Positions 28,509-36,535 of a stretch of DNA of 38,957 bases are shown here, piece after piece. The notes under the pieces are model-generated. The model made no database searches and was not told the origin of the DNA. It saw nothing but the letters and a program-made list of their open reading frames with translations. The position numbers and the translations under genes were made by a program. Origin of the DNA: an uncultured Collinsella sp. (lineage in GTDB: Bacteria; Actinomycetota; Coriobacteriia; Coriobacteriales; Coriobacteriaceae); NCBI GenBank assembly GCA_902464035.1, contig CABQHT010000016.1, forward strand, positions 1 to 38,957, written 5' to 3'. Position 1 is the stretch's first letter. The number at the start of each line of letters is the position of its first letter.

Positions 28509-28547
28509 AAAAAAGTCCCCGCCGGGCGTGTGCTCGACGGGGACTTT
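28509..28547 (-). terminator. Terminator of the nfnA-nfnB operon
   Basis: Read on the minus strand, AAAGTCCCCG (28547-28538) pairs with CGGGGACTTT (28521-28512) and runs into six T residues (28514-28509). It lies 29 bases after the nfnB stop. Confidence 0.88.
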
Positions 28548-28575
28548 GCCGTTTGATGGCTAGTGCTGCAGGTGA

Positions 28576-29985
28576 TTACTCGCCCAGCAGGCTCTTGGTG
28601 ATGGAAGCGGCGGCCTTCTTGCCGGCGCCCATCGCCAGAATGACCGTAGCGGCACCGGTGACGATGTCGCCGCCGGCCCAGATGCGGGGATCGGTGGTCT
28701 GGCCGGTCTCCTCGTCAGCGACAATGTAGCCCCACTTGTTGAGCTCCATCTTGCCGCCGATCTTGGCAGCGAAGGGGTTGGCGTTGGTGCCGATAGCCGA
28801 GATCGCGACATCGCAGGGGATCTCCTCGATGGCGCCCTCGATGGGCACCGGGCGACGACGGCCGGACTCGTCAGGCTCGCCGAGCTCCATCTTCTGGACC
28901 TTGACGGCGCACACGGAGCCGTCCTCGCCAGCGACAAACTCGAGCGGGGAGACGAGCGGCAGAACCTCGACGCCCTCGGCCTTGGCGTGGTGCAGCTCGG
29001 CGCGACGGCAGGGCATCTCGTCCTCGGTACGACGGTAGGCGATGATGGCGTGCTCGGCGCCCAGGCGCTTGGCGGTACGGACGGCGTCCATAGCCACGTT
29101 GCCGCCACCAAAGACGACGACGTTCTTGCCGTGCTTGGTGGGGGTGTCGTACTCGGGGAACTTGTTGGCCTTCATCAGGTTCACGCGGGTGAGGTACTCG
29201 TTGGCGAAGAAGACGTTGGGCAGGTTCTCGCCGGGGACGTTGAGGAACTTGGGCAGGCCAGCGCCGGTCGCCACGTAGATGGCGTCGAAGCCCTGATCGA
29301 ACAGCTCCTCTGCCGTGGCCATGTTGCCCACGACGGAGTTGTACTCAAACTTGACGCCCATGTCCTCCAGGCCGTCAATCTCGCGCTTGACGACTGCCTT
29401 GGGCAGGCGGAACTCGGGGATGCCGTAGACCAGCACGCCGCCGCCGGTGAAGAAGGCCTCGAAGACGGTAACGTCAAAGCCGTTACGGGCGAGCTCGCCG
29501 GCGCAGGTGATGCCGGACGGGCCGGAGCCGACGACGGCGACCTTCTTGCCGTTCTTGGGGGCCATCTTGGGCGTGGAGGCGAGCTCGGGGCGGTCACCCA
29601 GGAAGCGCTCGAGCTGGCCGATGGCCACGGGCTCGGACTTCTTACCACGGATGCACTTGCCCTCGCACTGGTTCTCCTGCGGGCAGACGCGGCCGCAGAT
29701 GGCGGGAAGCATGGAGTCCTCGCGGATGGTATCGAGAGCGCCGCCGAAGTCCTTCGCGCGGATCTGCTCGATAAAGCGGGGGATGTTGATGTTGACGGGG
29801 CAGCCCTCAACACAGAACGGCTTCTTGCAGTTGAGGCAGCGCTCGGCCTCGGCCAGCGCCATCTCCTCGGTGAAGCCCTTGTCGACGGGGCGGAAGTCGC
29901 AGGCGCGCTCGGCAGCCGGCTCCTCGTTATCGGGGGTGCGGGGCGACTTCATATCGGCAACGAAACGACCGTTAACTAGTGGCAT
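28576..29985 (-). CDS. NADPH-dependent flavoprotein, NfnB/GltD-like (iron-sulfur, FAD)
   Basis: A 469-residue homologue of the glutamate synthase small subunit. The N-terminal domain has two cysteine groups for [4Fe-4S] clusters: Cys50, 53, 58, 62 (CLNCKKPFCVEGC) and Cys97, 101, 107, 111. An FAD-binding VVGSGPSGITCAGELA (about 151-166) follows, then a nucleotide-binding VVVFGGGNVAMDAVRTAKRLGA and a final GGDIVTGAATVILAMGAGKKAA. No glutamate synthase large subunit is present. The gene overlaps by 10 bases a ferredoxin-NADP reductase-type gene, so the pair is best read as NfnAB, which couples NADH, NADPH and ferredoxin by flavin bifurcation. A stand-alone glutamate synthase role is the alternative. 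Confidence 0.88.
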   Translation of the reverse strand: MPLVNGRFVADMKSPRTPDNEEPAAERACDFRPVDKGFTEEMALAEAERCLNCKKPFCVEGCPVNINIPRFIEQIRAKDFGGALDTIREDSMLPAICGRVCPQENQCEGKCIRGKKSEPVAIGQLERFLGDRPELASTPKMAPKNGKKVAVVGSGPSGITCAGELARNGFDVTVFEAFFTGGGVLVYGIPEFRLPKAVVKREIDGLEDMGVKFEYNSVVGNMATAEELFDQGFDAIYVATGAGLPKFLNVPGENLPNVFFANEYLTRVNLMKANKFPEYDTPTKHGKNVVVFGGGNVAMDAVRTAKRLGAEHAIIAYRRTEDEMPCRRAELHHAKAEGVEVLPLVSPLEFVAGEDGSVCAVKVQKMELGEPDESGRRRPVPIEGAIEEIPCDVAISAIGTNANPFAAKIGGKMELNKWGYIVADEETGQTTDPRIWAGGDIVTGAATVILAMGAGKKAAASITKSLLGE

Positions 29986-30815
29986 GCGCAGCTCTTTTCC
30001 TCATAAGCCTTGAGGGACTCGCCCTCTTCGGAACGGTAAGCGGCCTGGCGGGCACGAAGGTCATCCCAGTCGACCAGGGTGGCATCGAAGTCGGGGCCGT
30101 CGACGCAAGCGAACTTGGTCACGCCGCCCACCTCGACGCGGCAGCAGCCGCACATGCCGGTGCCGTCAACCATGATGGGGTTGAGGGACGCGGTAATGGG
30201 GGTGTCGTACTTCTGGGCGGTGAGGGTCGAGAACTTCATCATCGGAACGGGGCCGACGCAGAAGACCTGGCTCACGGCCTTGTCCTGCAGCAGGCGCTCC
30301 AGCGGAGCGGTGACAACGCCCTGCTCGCCGTAGGAGCCGTCATCGGTGGTGATATGGATGTGGTCCTCGTCGAGGAGCTCGCGGAACTGGTCCTCCATGA
30401 GCAGGAGGTCCTTGGTGCGGGCGCCCATGATGGCGTGGACCTCGTGGCCGGTCTCGACCAGGTGCTTGGCGACCGGGAAGGCAATTGCCAGGCCGACGCC
30501 GCCGCCAATGACGGCGCAGGGGCCCTCGGCCATCTCGGTGGGAACGCCCAGCGGGCCCACGACGTCGCGCAGTGACTCGCCGGCCTCATAGGTGGAAAGC
30601 ATCTCGGTGGTCTTGCCGATCACCATGAAGATGAACTCGACCCAGCCCTCGTCACCGTTCCAACCAGCTAGGGTAAACGGGACGCGCTCGCCCGTCTCGT
30701 TGGCGCGAACCATGAGGAACTGTCCAGCGTGCGCATGCTTGGCGATCGCGGGCGCCTCGATGCGGAACTTGAACACCTTCTCCGAGAACTGCGTCTTCTC
30801 CAGGATCTTATACAT
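29976..30815 (-). CDS. NfnA-like ferredoxin-NADP reductase subunit (FAD, [2Fe-2S])
   Basis: A 279-residue flavoprotein. An FAD-binding barrel (HAGQFLMVRANETGERVPFTLAGW) is followed by an NAD(P) domain (AVIGGGVGLAIAFPVAKHL). The cysteine group at 222, 224, 225 and 237 (GMCGCCRV...FACVDGP) binds [2Fe-2S] in this family. It matches the alpha subunit of NfnAB/sulfide dehydrogenase. AGAGGGG precedes the start. Its stop overlaps the nfnB start by 10 bases, so expression is coupled. The complex would balance reduced ferredoxin and pyridine nucleotides in an anaerobe. Confidence 0.9.
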   Translation of the reverse strand: MYKILEKTQFSEKVFKFRIEAPAIAKHAHAGQFLMVRANETGERVPFTLAGWNGDEGWVEFIFMVIGKTTEMLSTYEAGESLRDVVGPLGVPTEMAEGPCAVIGGGVGLAIAFPVAKHLVETGHEVHAIMGARTKDLLLMEDQFRELLDEDHIHITTDDGSYGEQGVVTAPLERLLQDKAVSQVFCVGPVPMMKFSTLTAQKYDTPITASLNPIMVDGTGMCGCCRVEVGGVTKFACVDGPDFDATLVDWDDLRARQAAYRSEEGESLKAYEEKSCACH

Positions 30816-30913
30816 AGAACCCCTCTCTTGTTAGGGCCGCCGAACCGTGCCTCCACGGAAATGGACGGTAGCCCGAGTAAAACCGTACGCGCACAGGCGT
30901 TGTGCAGACATAC

Positions 30914-30928
30914 GGTATAAATTATACC
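30914..30928 (-). promoter_or_regulatory. Palindromic -10 region upstream of nfnA
   Basis: GGTATAAATTATACC is a 15-nt palindrome with an odd centre. On the minus strand it gives TATAAT (30926-30921) about 105 bases before nfnA. No clear -35 hexamer is seen. The palindrome could also be an operator. Confidence 0.4.
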
Positions 30929-30989
30929 CTCATGGGCATGTCGCTTACGTGTATCTTCGGCGGCTGGGAAAAGGGTTTATCCGCTTCGT

Positions 30990-31031
30990 CCTGCCGAATA
31001 GGGGCAGGTTTATTTTGGTCAGTTTTATCAG
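30990..31031 (+). repeat. GGGGACAGG-family element, degenerate copy
   Basis: Reads CCTGCCGAATAGGGGCAGGT, TTATTTTGG, then TCAGTTTTATCAGG. It matches the middle of the copies at purF and pth but with small losses. It faces the pth copy (31143-31192) in inverted orientation across the terminator at 31042-31083. Confidence 0.55.
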
Positions 31032-31041
31032 GTAAAACAGC

Positions 31042-31083
31042 AAAGGGGGCCGGCCTCGGGTTGTGATGAGGCCGGCCCCCTTT
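31042..31083. terminator. Strong hairpin between pth and nfnA
   Basis: The perfect 16-bp arms AAAGGGGGCCGGCCTC (31042-31057) and GAGGCCGGCCCCCTTT (31068-31083) have a 10-nt loop. It is placed to end the pth transcript (minus) before the nfn operon. The T-run is short. Confidence 0.75.
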
Positions 31084-31142
31084 GGGGTGCTATGCGTGTA
31101 TGGCGGCGCGCGGTTTATCGTGATGCTGCAACTGGGGCGTTT

Positions 31143-31192
31143 CCGCAGGTAAAACCTGCCAAAATAAACCTGTCCCTAAATGATAGGTTTTA
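31143..31192 (-). repeat. 50-bp GGGACAGG element starting at the pth stop codon, copy 2
   Basis: On the minus strand it begins with the TAA of pth (31192-31190) and reads TAAAACCTATCATTTAGGGA, CAGGTTTATTTTGG, CAGGTTTTACCTGCGG. It has the same length and register as the purF copy, with seven differences. GCAGGTAAAACCTGC (31145-31159) is a small perfect hairpin at its far end. Confidence 0.75.
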
Positions 31193-31819
31193 GTGCTTGC
31201 CGTTGGCGGAGGCGGCGCCGTTGACATGGTCGCGGGCATAGACCACGCCGTGCACGATCGCCAGGCCGGCGGCATCGGCGGCGCGGGCGCAGGTGTCCTG
31301 GAAGTCCTCGGCCTCGCGGGCGCGCAGCTGCTTGAGCACGTAGTCGGCGACGGCCATCTTGCCGGGAGGGTTGCCGATGCCGGTGCGGATGCGGCTAAAG
31401 TCGCGGCTGCCCATCTTGTCGATGATGGAGCGCAGGCCGTTGTGGCCGGCATGGCCGCCGCCCACCTTGACGCGCACGTCGCCGGCGGGAATATCGAGCT
31501 CGTCGTGAATCACGAGCAGCTCTTCGGCCTTGATCTTGTACTCGCGGCAGAGCTTGGAGATGGGGCCGCCCGAGGTGTTCATGTACGACTGCGGCTTGAC
31601 CAGCACAATCTGGCGCTTGCCGCCTTCTTCCTCGGGGTCGTTGATATTGATGAGCGCGACCTCGGCACCTGCCTGATTTTTCCAGTACGTGACGCCGGCT
31701 TGACGGGCCAGTTCGTCGATTGCCTTAAAGCCAGCGTTGTGGCGGGTCTCGGCATATTCCTCGCCAGGGTTGCCAAGTCCGGCAACCATGCGAATCTTGA
31801 GCGGCTGTGCAGCTGCCAT
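31190..31819 (-). CDS. pth: Peptidyl-tRNA hydrolase Pth
   Basis: A 209-residue enzyme that frees tRNA from peptidyl-tRNA dropped by stalled ribosomes. It shows MVAGLGNPGEEYAETRHNAGF with catalytic His27, KPQSYMNTSGGPI, VIHDELDIPAG with the catalytic Asp, and GGGHAGHNGLRSI, then RIRTGIGNPPG. Length is normal, with a short insert (DPEEEGGKRQ) before the QIVLVKPQSYMN strand. AAAGGAC precedes the start. The stop codon is supplied by a dispersed repeat also found at purF. Confidence 0.97.
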   Translation of the reverse strand: MAAAQPLKIRMVAGLGNPGEEYAETRHNAGFKAIDELARQAGVTYWKNQAGAEVALININDPEEEGGKRQIVLVKPQSYMNTSGGPISKLCREYKIKAEELLVIHDELDIPAGDVRVKVGGGHAGHNGLRSIIDKMGSRDFSRIRTGIGNPPGKMAVADYVLKQLRAREAEDFQDTCARAADAAGLAIVHGVVYARDHVNGAASANGKH

Positions 31820-31933
31820 GTTTGTCCTTTCGTCGATTTGTCGCCTGCTATGGTGAGCGACCCTGTTGCCGCTGTCAAATGGAGGGTAATTGAGGGCGTT
31901 TGGGCGCGTTTGGACGGCCGTCGAAAGCCGAGG

Positions 31934-32137
31934 TGGACAGTTAGTTCAGATACGTATAAAGCTTGGGCCACCGGATTGCCTAATTCGATGCCACGGCGCT
32001 GTATTGGTGCTCCAGTTAGTCCATATGACGCTGTTTTGAAGTCTACCCGGCCTTCAAATAGGACGAATGGTATAGAGATGACTGCAAAATAGTCTAATTC
32101 AGTGTGTCTATTTATACGTATTTGAACTAACTGTCCA
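31934..32137. mobile_element. MITE-like element with 27-bp terminal inverted repeats, copy 1
   Basis: The ends 31934-31960 (TGGACAGTTAGTTCAGATAC then GTATAAA) and 32111-32137 are inverted repeats matching at 26 of 27 positions. They enclose 150 bp without a supported gene. The same ends bound a second element of almost equal length at 33462-33664. It lies in the pth-side spacer (31820-32170), which otherwise holds nothing recognisable. No transposase is present, so mobility is inferred from form only. Confidence 0.65.
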
Positions 32138-32170
32138 GCCCTGCTCGACGGCGCACGGGTGATTCGCCGT

Positions 32171-33298
32171 TTAGACCGGCGCAAGGCCGATTCCGGCCCG
32201 CAGGGCGTTGAGCCAAGCGGCCTGACGCTTGCGATAGCCCTTGATACGGTATCGGAATCGGACTCCCGCGAGTCGATGCATCGTTTGGGCAAAGGCTTCG
32301 AGTGCAACAAGGTCTTTCATTTGGTCGCGATTGATAACCAGGACGTGGATTCCCATTGCCTTGAGGCCATTATTTCGATTGCCATCGTGGATGCGAGCGT
32401 TTTGAAGCTCATGCCCAATTCCGTTGTATTCGTTGTCGACTCCGGCTGCCGGGCAATATAGGTCGCAGATGGCATAGGGGATGCCCGAGGACATGTTGAC
32501 CGCAAGAGTGTCGAAGTCGATTCGATGGTTGAGTAGCAGGCCTCCCATGGGCAGGCTGCAACATCCGAATCCGCCAAAGCGCATGGGCGCTCCGAGAACG
32601 GCAAACATTAGGGATTCGGCTGGGGATGCAGATCCGGGTCGGGCGAGATTGACTGCTGTGCGAAACGAGGTATATGAGCTGCTTTTTGCGAACCGTGCGA
32701 TCGCCTCGAGCTCCTCGATGGTCGTGGCTGGCTCGCATTTGTAGTGCGCCTGTTCGTAGCGGGTTTCATTTTGCTGCTCGGTCACCGACTGGTCGCTCCA
32801 GCAATCGAGATCGTTCGTCGCTTCGAAGGTGTCGGCCTTGGGCCAGATGTCGCCATAGGCGATGGGGTAGGTTGCCTCGGGCGGAAGAGAATACGTTCCG
32901 AGCAGCTCCATGAGAAGCATTAAGGTTTTGGCAACCGATTCATTTTTGGAACACAGCATGGCTGTCATGGCAGGAGACGTTGCGTAGATGTCGGCCTCGA
33001 CGTGCATAATTGCACCTTCAGGAAGCGGAGCGGAGAGAATATGTTGAAGAAGTCGCTTGTCGGGGCGTCTGTTGTCTTCGTTTGAAACGAGAAGATCGAG
33101 TAGTTCGGAATCATCTTCATTCCAGGCGTCGAGTATCGAAAGTGCGCCAAAGTCTATCGCGTCATTATTGGGAATGCAGCTAGCCAAGGCCTGTGCTTGC
33201 TGTTCACTATCAACGGAGTCCCAAGGTAGGGCAGAGTACGCCCGTCGTGCGCGACGAATTGCGCGGAGGGCGGAGAAATGTGAAATCACGGTCATCAT
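32171..33298 (-). CDS. Unknown protein with a predicted DUF559/Vsr-like PD-(D/E)XK nuclease domain
   Basis: A 375-residue protein. The central block LARPGSASPAESLMFAVLGAPMRFGGFGCCSLPMGG resembles the linker of AbiEi/DUF559-type proteins. The C-terminal ~90 residues show AICDLYCPAAGVDNEYNGIGHE, then a NNGLKAMGIHVLVI strand. This fits a Vsr/DUF559 nuclease fold with D..., E-Y and H-E active-site candidates. The N-terminal half is not recognised. No good ribosome-binding site precedes the ATG (33298, or 33295), so initiation may be weak or leaderless. It is framed on both sides by ~203-bp inverted-repeat elements. A defence or toxin-antitoxin-related role is possible but unproven. Confidence 0.7.
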   Translation of the reverse strand: MMTVISHFSALRAIRRARRAYSALPWDSVDSEQQAQALASCIPNNDAIDFGALSILDAWNEDDSELLDLLVSNEDNRRPDKRLLQHILSAPLPEGAIMHVEADIYATSPAMTAMLCSKNESVAKTLMLLMELLGTYSLPPEATYPIAYGDIWPKADTFEATNDLDCWSDQSVTEQQNETRYEQAHYKCEPATTIEELEAIARFAKSSSYTSFRTAVNLARPGSASPAESLMFAVLGAPMRFGGFGCCSLPMGGLLLNHRIDFDTLAVNMSSGIPYAICDLYCPAAGVDNEYNGIGHELQNARIHDGNRNNGLKAMGIHVLVINRDQMKDLVALEAFAQTMHRLAGVRFRYRIKGYRKRQAAWLNALRAGIGLAPV

Positions 33299-33461
33299 AG
33301 CTATAACGTACTAAGTTGGCGGCAGAATGCGACCGCCATACCGTTCTTTTCGCTCAGCGGGGTGCTGGGCGCCATGAACGGCCGGGTGTTAGGAAATCGG
33401 TGGAATCGGTTGAGGGGATTGCGGGAAATTGAGCTCTGCCGCGAAGGTTGACGATAGCTAT

Positions 33462-33664
33462 TGGACAGTTAGTTCAGATACGTATAGGGCGGCGGGCGTT
33501 CGAGGCGTTTCTAAGGGCCTTCGAGGGCGATTTGAGGGTAAATAGACGGCGGTTGTACTCGAAAACGATGAGCTTTGGGCGGCATGGCGTCCGCCGGGGA
33601 GCTCGGAAGGCTCTGAACGGCCCTTCGGAGCTTTAAAAAAATACGTATCTGAACTAATTGTCCA
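33462..33664. mobile_element. MITE-like element with 25-bp terminal inverted repeats, copy 2
   Basis: The ends 33462-33486 (TGGACAGTTAGTTCAGATAC then GTATA) and 33640-33664 are inverted repeats with two mismatches, and are the same sequence as in copy 1. Total length is 203 bp against 204. Interiors are at most weakly similar: this one is GC-rich and contains smaller hairpins. It fills much of the spacer 33299-33750, whose first ~160 bases hold nothing recognised. Confidence 0.65.
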
Positions 33665-33685
33665 TGGAAGGTTGGCGAGGGATAG

Positions 33686-33717
33686 AAAAAGGGTCGGAAG
33701 CGAGCTTCCGACCCTTT
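33686..33717 (-). terminator. Terminator of prs
   Basis: Read on the minus strand, AAAGGGTCGGAAGC (33717-33704) and its complement GCTTCCGACCCTTT (33701-33688) form a perfect 14-bp stem with a 2-nt loop, running into five T residues. It lies 34 bases after the prs stop. Confidence 0.93.
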
Positions 33718-33750
33718 AAAAGCATCAAAGATGATGCGATGCGCGTCAGG

Positions 33751-34737
33751 CTACAGCGCGAAGTCGCCGCCGACGAGCGTGGAGACGGGCTCCTCGTGGT
33801 AAACGGCGGAGATGGCCTGAGCGAACTCCTCGGCGACCGAGATGGTCTTGATCTTGCCGCCGACCTCGACGGGAATGGCATCGGTGACGACGCACTCGAC
33901 GATGGGGGCGTCGTTCAGACGCTCGATGGCCGGACCGGAGAAGATGCCGTGGGTGGCGCAGACGTAGATGTCGCCGGCGCCCATAGCCTTGAGCTCCTTG
34001 ACGTTGGCGCACAGGGTGCCAGCGGTGTCGATCATGTCGTCGTTGATGATGCAGGTCTTGCCCTTGATGTCACCGATGATGCCCATGACCTCGGCGGCGT
34101 TGTGGCGCGGACGGCCCTTGTGGGCGATGGCCAGGTCGCAGCCGAGCATGTCGGACAGCTTCTTGGCGGCCTTGGCGCGACCCACGTCGGGGGAGACGAC
34201 AACCAGGTTGTCGGTGTCGAAGTGCATGTCGTTGTAGTACTGGCCAAATAGCGGCAGTGCGGACAGGTGGTTAACCGGGATATCGAAGAAGCCCTGGATC
34301 TGGCCCTGGTGCAGGTCGAGGGTGATGATGCGGTTGACGCCGGCACGCTCGAGCAGGTTGGCGACGAGGCGGGCGGTGATGGGCTCGCGCGGGCCGGCCT
34401 TGCGGTCCTGGCGGGCATAGCCGTAGTGGGTGATAACGGCGGTGATGGAGCGGGCGGATGCGCGCTTGGCAGCGTCGGTGGCGATGAGCAGCTCCATGAG
34501 CATGTCGTTGACGTTGCCGCCGGCCACGGACTGAATCAGGAAGACATCGGCGCCGCGGACGGTCTCGTCGTAGCGGGCGTAAATCTCACCATTGGCGAAC
34601 TGCTTTAGCGTAAGGCCCGAAAGCTCGACCCCAAGGTACTCAGCAATCTTCTGAGCGAGGGGACGGTTGGAGGAACCGGAATACACGCGGATGGACTTGC
34701 GCATATTCTCCGACTTCTCGGGATCATTAATCGGCAT
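33751..34737 (-). CDS. prs: Ribose-phosphate pyrophosphokinase Prs
   Basis: A 328-residue enzyme that makes PRPP from ribose 5-phosphate and ATP. PRPP feeds purF in this window, and also pyrimidine, histidine and tryptophan synthesis. It shows RVYSGSSNRPLAQKIAEYLG, FANGEIYARYDETVRGADVFLIQS, GYARQDRK, TLDLHQGQIQGFFD, VVSPDVGRAKAAKKLSDML and the PRPP loop IINDDMIDTAGTL. Length is slightly over the usual ~315 because of a short N-terminal extension (MPINDPEKSENM). AAGGAGAAGG precedes the ATG. It follows glmU on the same strand, with a terminator between them. Confidence 0.97.
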   Translation of the reverse strand: MPINDPEKSENMRKSIRVYSGSSNRPLAQKIAEYLGVELSGLTLKQFANGEIYARYDETVRGADVFLIQSVAGGNVNDMLMELLIATDAAKRASARSITAVITHYGYARQDRKAGPREPITARLVANLLERAGVNRIITLDLHQGQIQGFFDIPVNHLSALPLFGQYYNDMHFDTDNLVVVSPDVGRAKAAKKLSDMLGCDLAIAHKGRPRHNAAEVMGIIGDIKGKTCIINDDMIDTAGTLCANVKELKAMGAGDIYVCATHGIFSGPAIERLNDAPIVECVVTDAIPVEVGGKIKTISVAEEFAQAISAVYHEEPVSTLVGGDFAL

Positions 34738-34880
34738 TACCCTTCTCCTTTATACATCGAATGCCATATAGATGCCTTGTTGCATTGTAACCGCGCGGCG
34801 GGGTTTATCGGGTCCTGATAACGTCTTTACCGCCAACGGACACGAACCGACCACTCATCCGGTTGCGCAGGTCACGATAG

Positions 34881-34914
34881 AAAAAGGAGCCGCCCCCATG
34901 GAACAGCTCCTTTT
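34881..34914 (-). terminator. Terminator of glmU
   Basis: On the minus strand, AAAAGGAGC (34914-34906) pairs with GCTCCTTTT (34890-34882) and continues into T residues to 34881. It lies 16 bases after the glmU stop, so prs must be reached by read-through or by its own promoter in 34738-34880. Confidence 0.8.
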
Positions 34915-34929
34915 GTGCTTGGTAAAACG

Positions 34930-36342
34930 TTATACCTCGTCGTCCTCGTGCAGACGGCGGCGATAATCGGCGGCCCAGCCCTCAATATTTACCTGACGGG
35001 CGCGGCCCAGGCCGAGTGCGTCAGCCGGGACCGGATCGGTGATGACGGAGCCGGCGGCCACGAGCGCGCCGTCGCCGATCTGGGCGGGTGCGACCATCAT
35101 GGTGTCGGAGCCAATGAAGGCGTCCTTGCCGATGACGGTCTTGTGCTTGTGGACGCCGTCGTAGTTGCAGGTGATGGAGCCCGCGCCCACGTTGACGCCG
35201 GGGCCCATGGTGGTGTCGCCGATGTAGGACAGGTGCGGCACCTTGGAGCCCTCGCCGATCGTGGACTTCTTGATCTCCACGTGCGTGCCGGCCTTGGATC
35301 CGTCGAGCATGTGGGTGCCCGGGCGCAGGTAGGCGCGCGGGCCGCAGTCGACGCCATTCTCGATGACGGCCTCGATGGCGATGGTCTCATCGATGGTGCA
35401 GCCGCTGCCGACGGTGGTGTCGGTGAGGCGGCTGTTGGGGCCGAGCTGGCACTCCTCGCCCACGGTGACGTGGCCGATCAGGTGCGTCTGCGGCCACACG
35501 ACGGTGTCGCGGCCGATGGTGGCGTCGGGGCCGATCCAAGCCTGCGTGGGGTCGATGAACGTGACGCCCTCGGCCATCCAGTGCTCGTTGATGCGGTCGC
35601 GCGCGATGGCGGTAAGCTGCGCGAGCTGGATGCGGCTGTTGACGCCCAGGCCGTCGCGGTAGTCGTCGCAGTGGAAGATGGAGACTGCCTGGCCGTGACC
35701 CTTGAGGATTTCGAGCATGTCGGGCAGGTAGTACTCGGACTGCGCGTTGTCGTTGCCGATCTCGTTAATGTGGGCGGCGAGCTGCGCGCCGTCGAAGGCG
35801 TAGCAGCCGGCGTTGCACTCGAGTAGCTCGGCGGCCTGCTCGGGCGTGCAGTCCTTCTGCTCGATGATGCGCTCGATCTGACCATCGGCGCCCAGCTTGA
35901 TGCGGCCGTAGCCGAAAGGATCGGGCGGGGTCATGGTCATGACGGTGCAGGCGAGCTCGCCGGTGGCGACGGTCTGTGCGAACTTGGCGACGGTGTCGGC
36001 GGTGATGAGCGGCAGGTCGCCGTTGAGCACGACGACGGGGCCTTGCGTGATGCCGCAGGCCTCGAGCGCGACCTTTACGGCGTGGCCGGTGCCCAGGCGC
36101 TCGGTCTGCTCGACGCACTCGACCTTGGTGGCGCTGTTGGCGTAGGCGCCGTCGATGAGGGCGCGCATCTCGTCGGCGTGGCTGCCGATGACGACCACGA
36201 CGCGGCTGCAGCCGGCCTTGATGGTGGCGTCGACGATCCACTGGACCATGGGCTTACCCAGGATCTTGTGCGAAACCTTGCAGTGGTTCGACTTCATGCG
36301 GGTGCCCTCGCCGGCGGCGAGGATAATTGCGGTTGCGTCCAT
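34930..36342 (-). CDS. glmU: Bifunctional GlmU, GlcNAc-1-P uridyltransferase/GlcN-1-P acetyltransferase
   Basis: A 470-residue enzyme making UDP-GlcNAc for peptidoglycan. The N-terminal pyrophosphorylase domain starts AIILAAGEGTRMKS and shows VVVLNGDLPLITADTV and EQTERLGTGHAVKVAL. The C-terminal left-handed beta-helix holds hexapeptide repeats from about PTQAWIGPDATIG and the diagnostic GAGSITCNYDG acetyltransferase block. The frame is open to 36552, but ATG 36342 follows AGGAGA at proper spacing and gives the usual N-terminus. It is divergent from the ECF transporter genes. Confidence 0.97.
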   Translation of the reverse strand: MDATAIILAAGEGTRMKSNHCKVSHKILGKPMVQWIVDATIKAGCSRVVVVIGSHADEMRALIDGAYANSATKVECVEQTERLGTGHAVKVALEACGITQGPVVVLNGDLPLITADTVAKFAQTVATGELACTVMTMTPPDPFGYGRIKLGADGQIERIIEQKDCTPEQAAELLECNAGCYAFDGAQLAAHINEIGNDNAQSEYYLPDMLEILKGHGQAVSIFHCDDYRDGLGVNSRIQLAQLTAIARDRINEHWMAEGVTFIDPTQAWIGPDATIGRDTVVWPQTHLIGHVTVGEECQLGPNSRLTDTTVGSGCTIDETIAIEAVIENGVDCGPRAYLRPGTHMLDGSKAGTHVEIKKSTIGEGSKVPHLSYIGDTTMGPGVNVGAGSITCNYDGVHKHKTVIGKDAFIGSDTMMVAPAQIGDGALVAAGSVITDPVPADALGLGRARQVNIEGWAADYRRRLHEDDEV

Positions 36343-36535
36343 GTGATCTCCTGTTACGTTATAGAGACGTGTGTTTGGAAACGATACACGGCGCAATATG
36401 ATACCGCAGGCATATGACGAGCGCGTAACGATTGGTTTGCGGCGGTTGAGGCTTGCGCCGCCGGCGTGGCGTTTGCACTGCGTGCGTGCGGCGTTGGTGG
36501 TGCTGCGGAGCTGTTGTTTGAGCGAGGGGACGGGG

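Noticed and set aside
28987..29979. 330-codon plus-strand frame across nfnB
   Set aside because: Shadow of the minus-strand flavoprotein gene, which has clear cysteine and nucleotide-binding motifs.
31934..33664. A complete insertion sequence
   Set aside because: There are matching inverted ends, but no transposase-like protein is encoded between them; only a nuclease-like protein is seen, and target duplications could not be recognised.
33658..34251. 197-codon plus-strand frame opposite prs
   Set aside because: It reads through the prs terminator and the antisense of Prs; shadow frame only.
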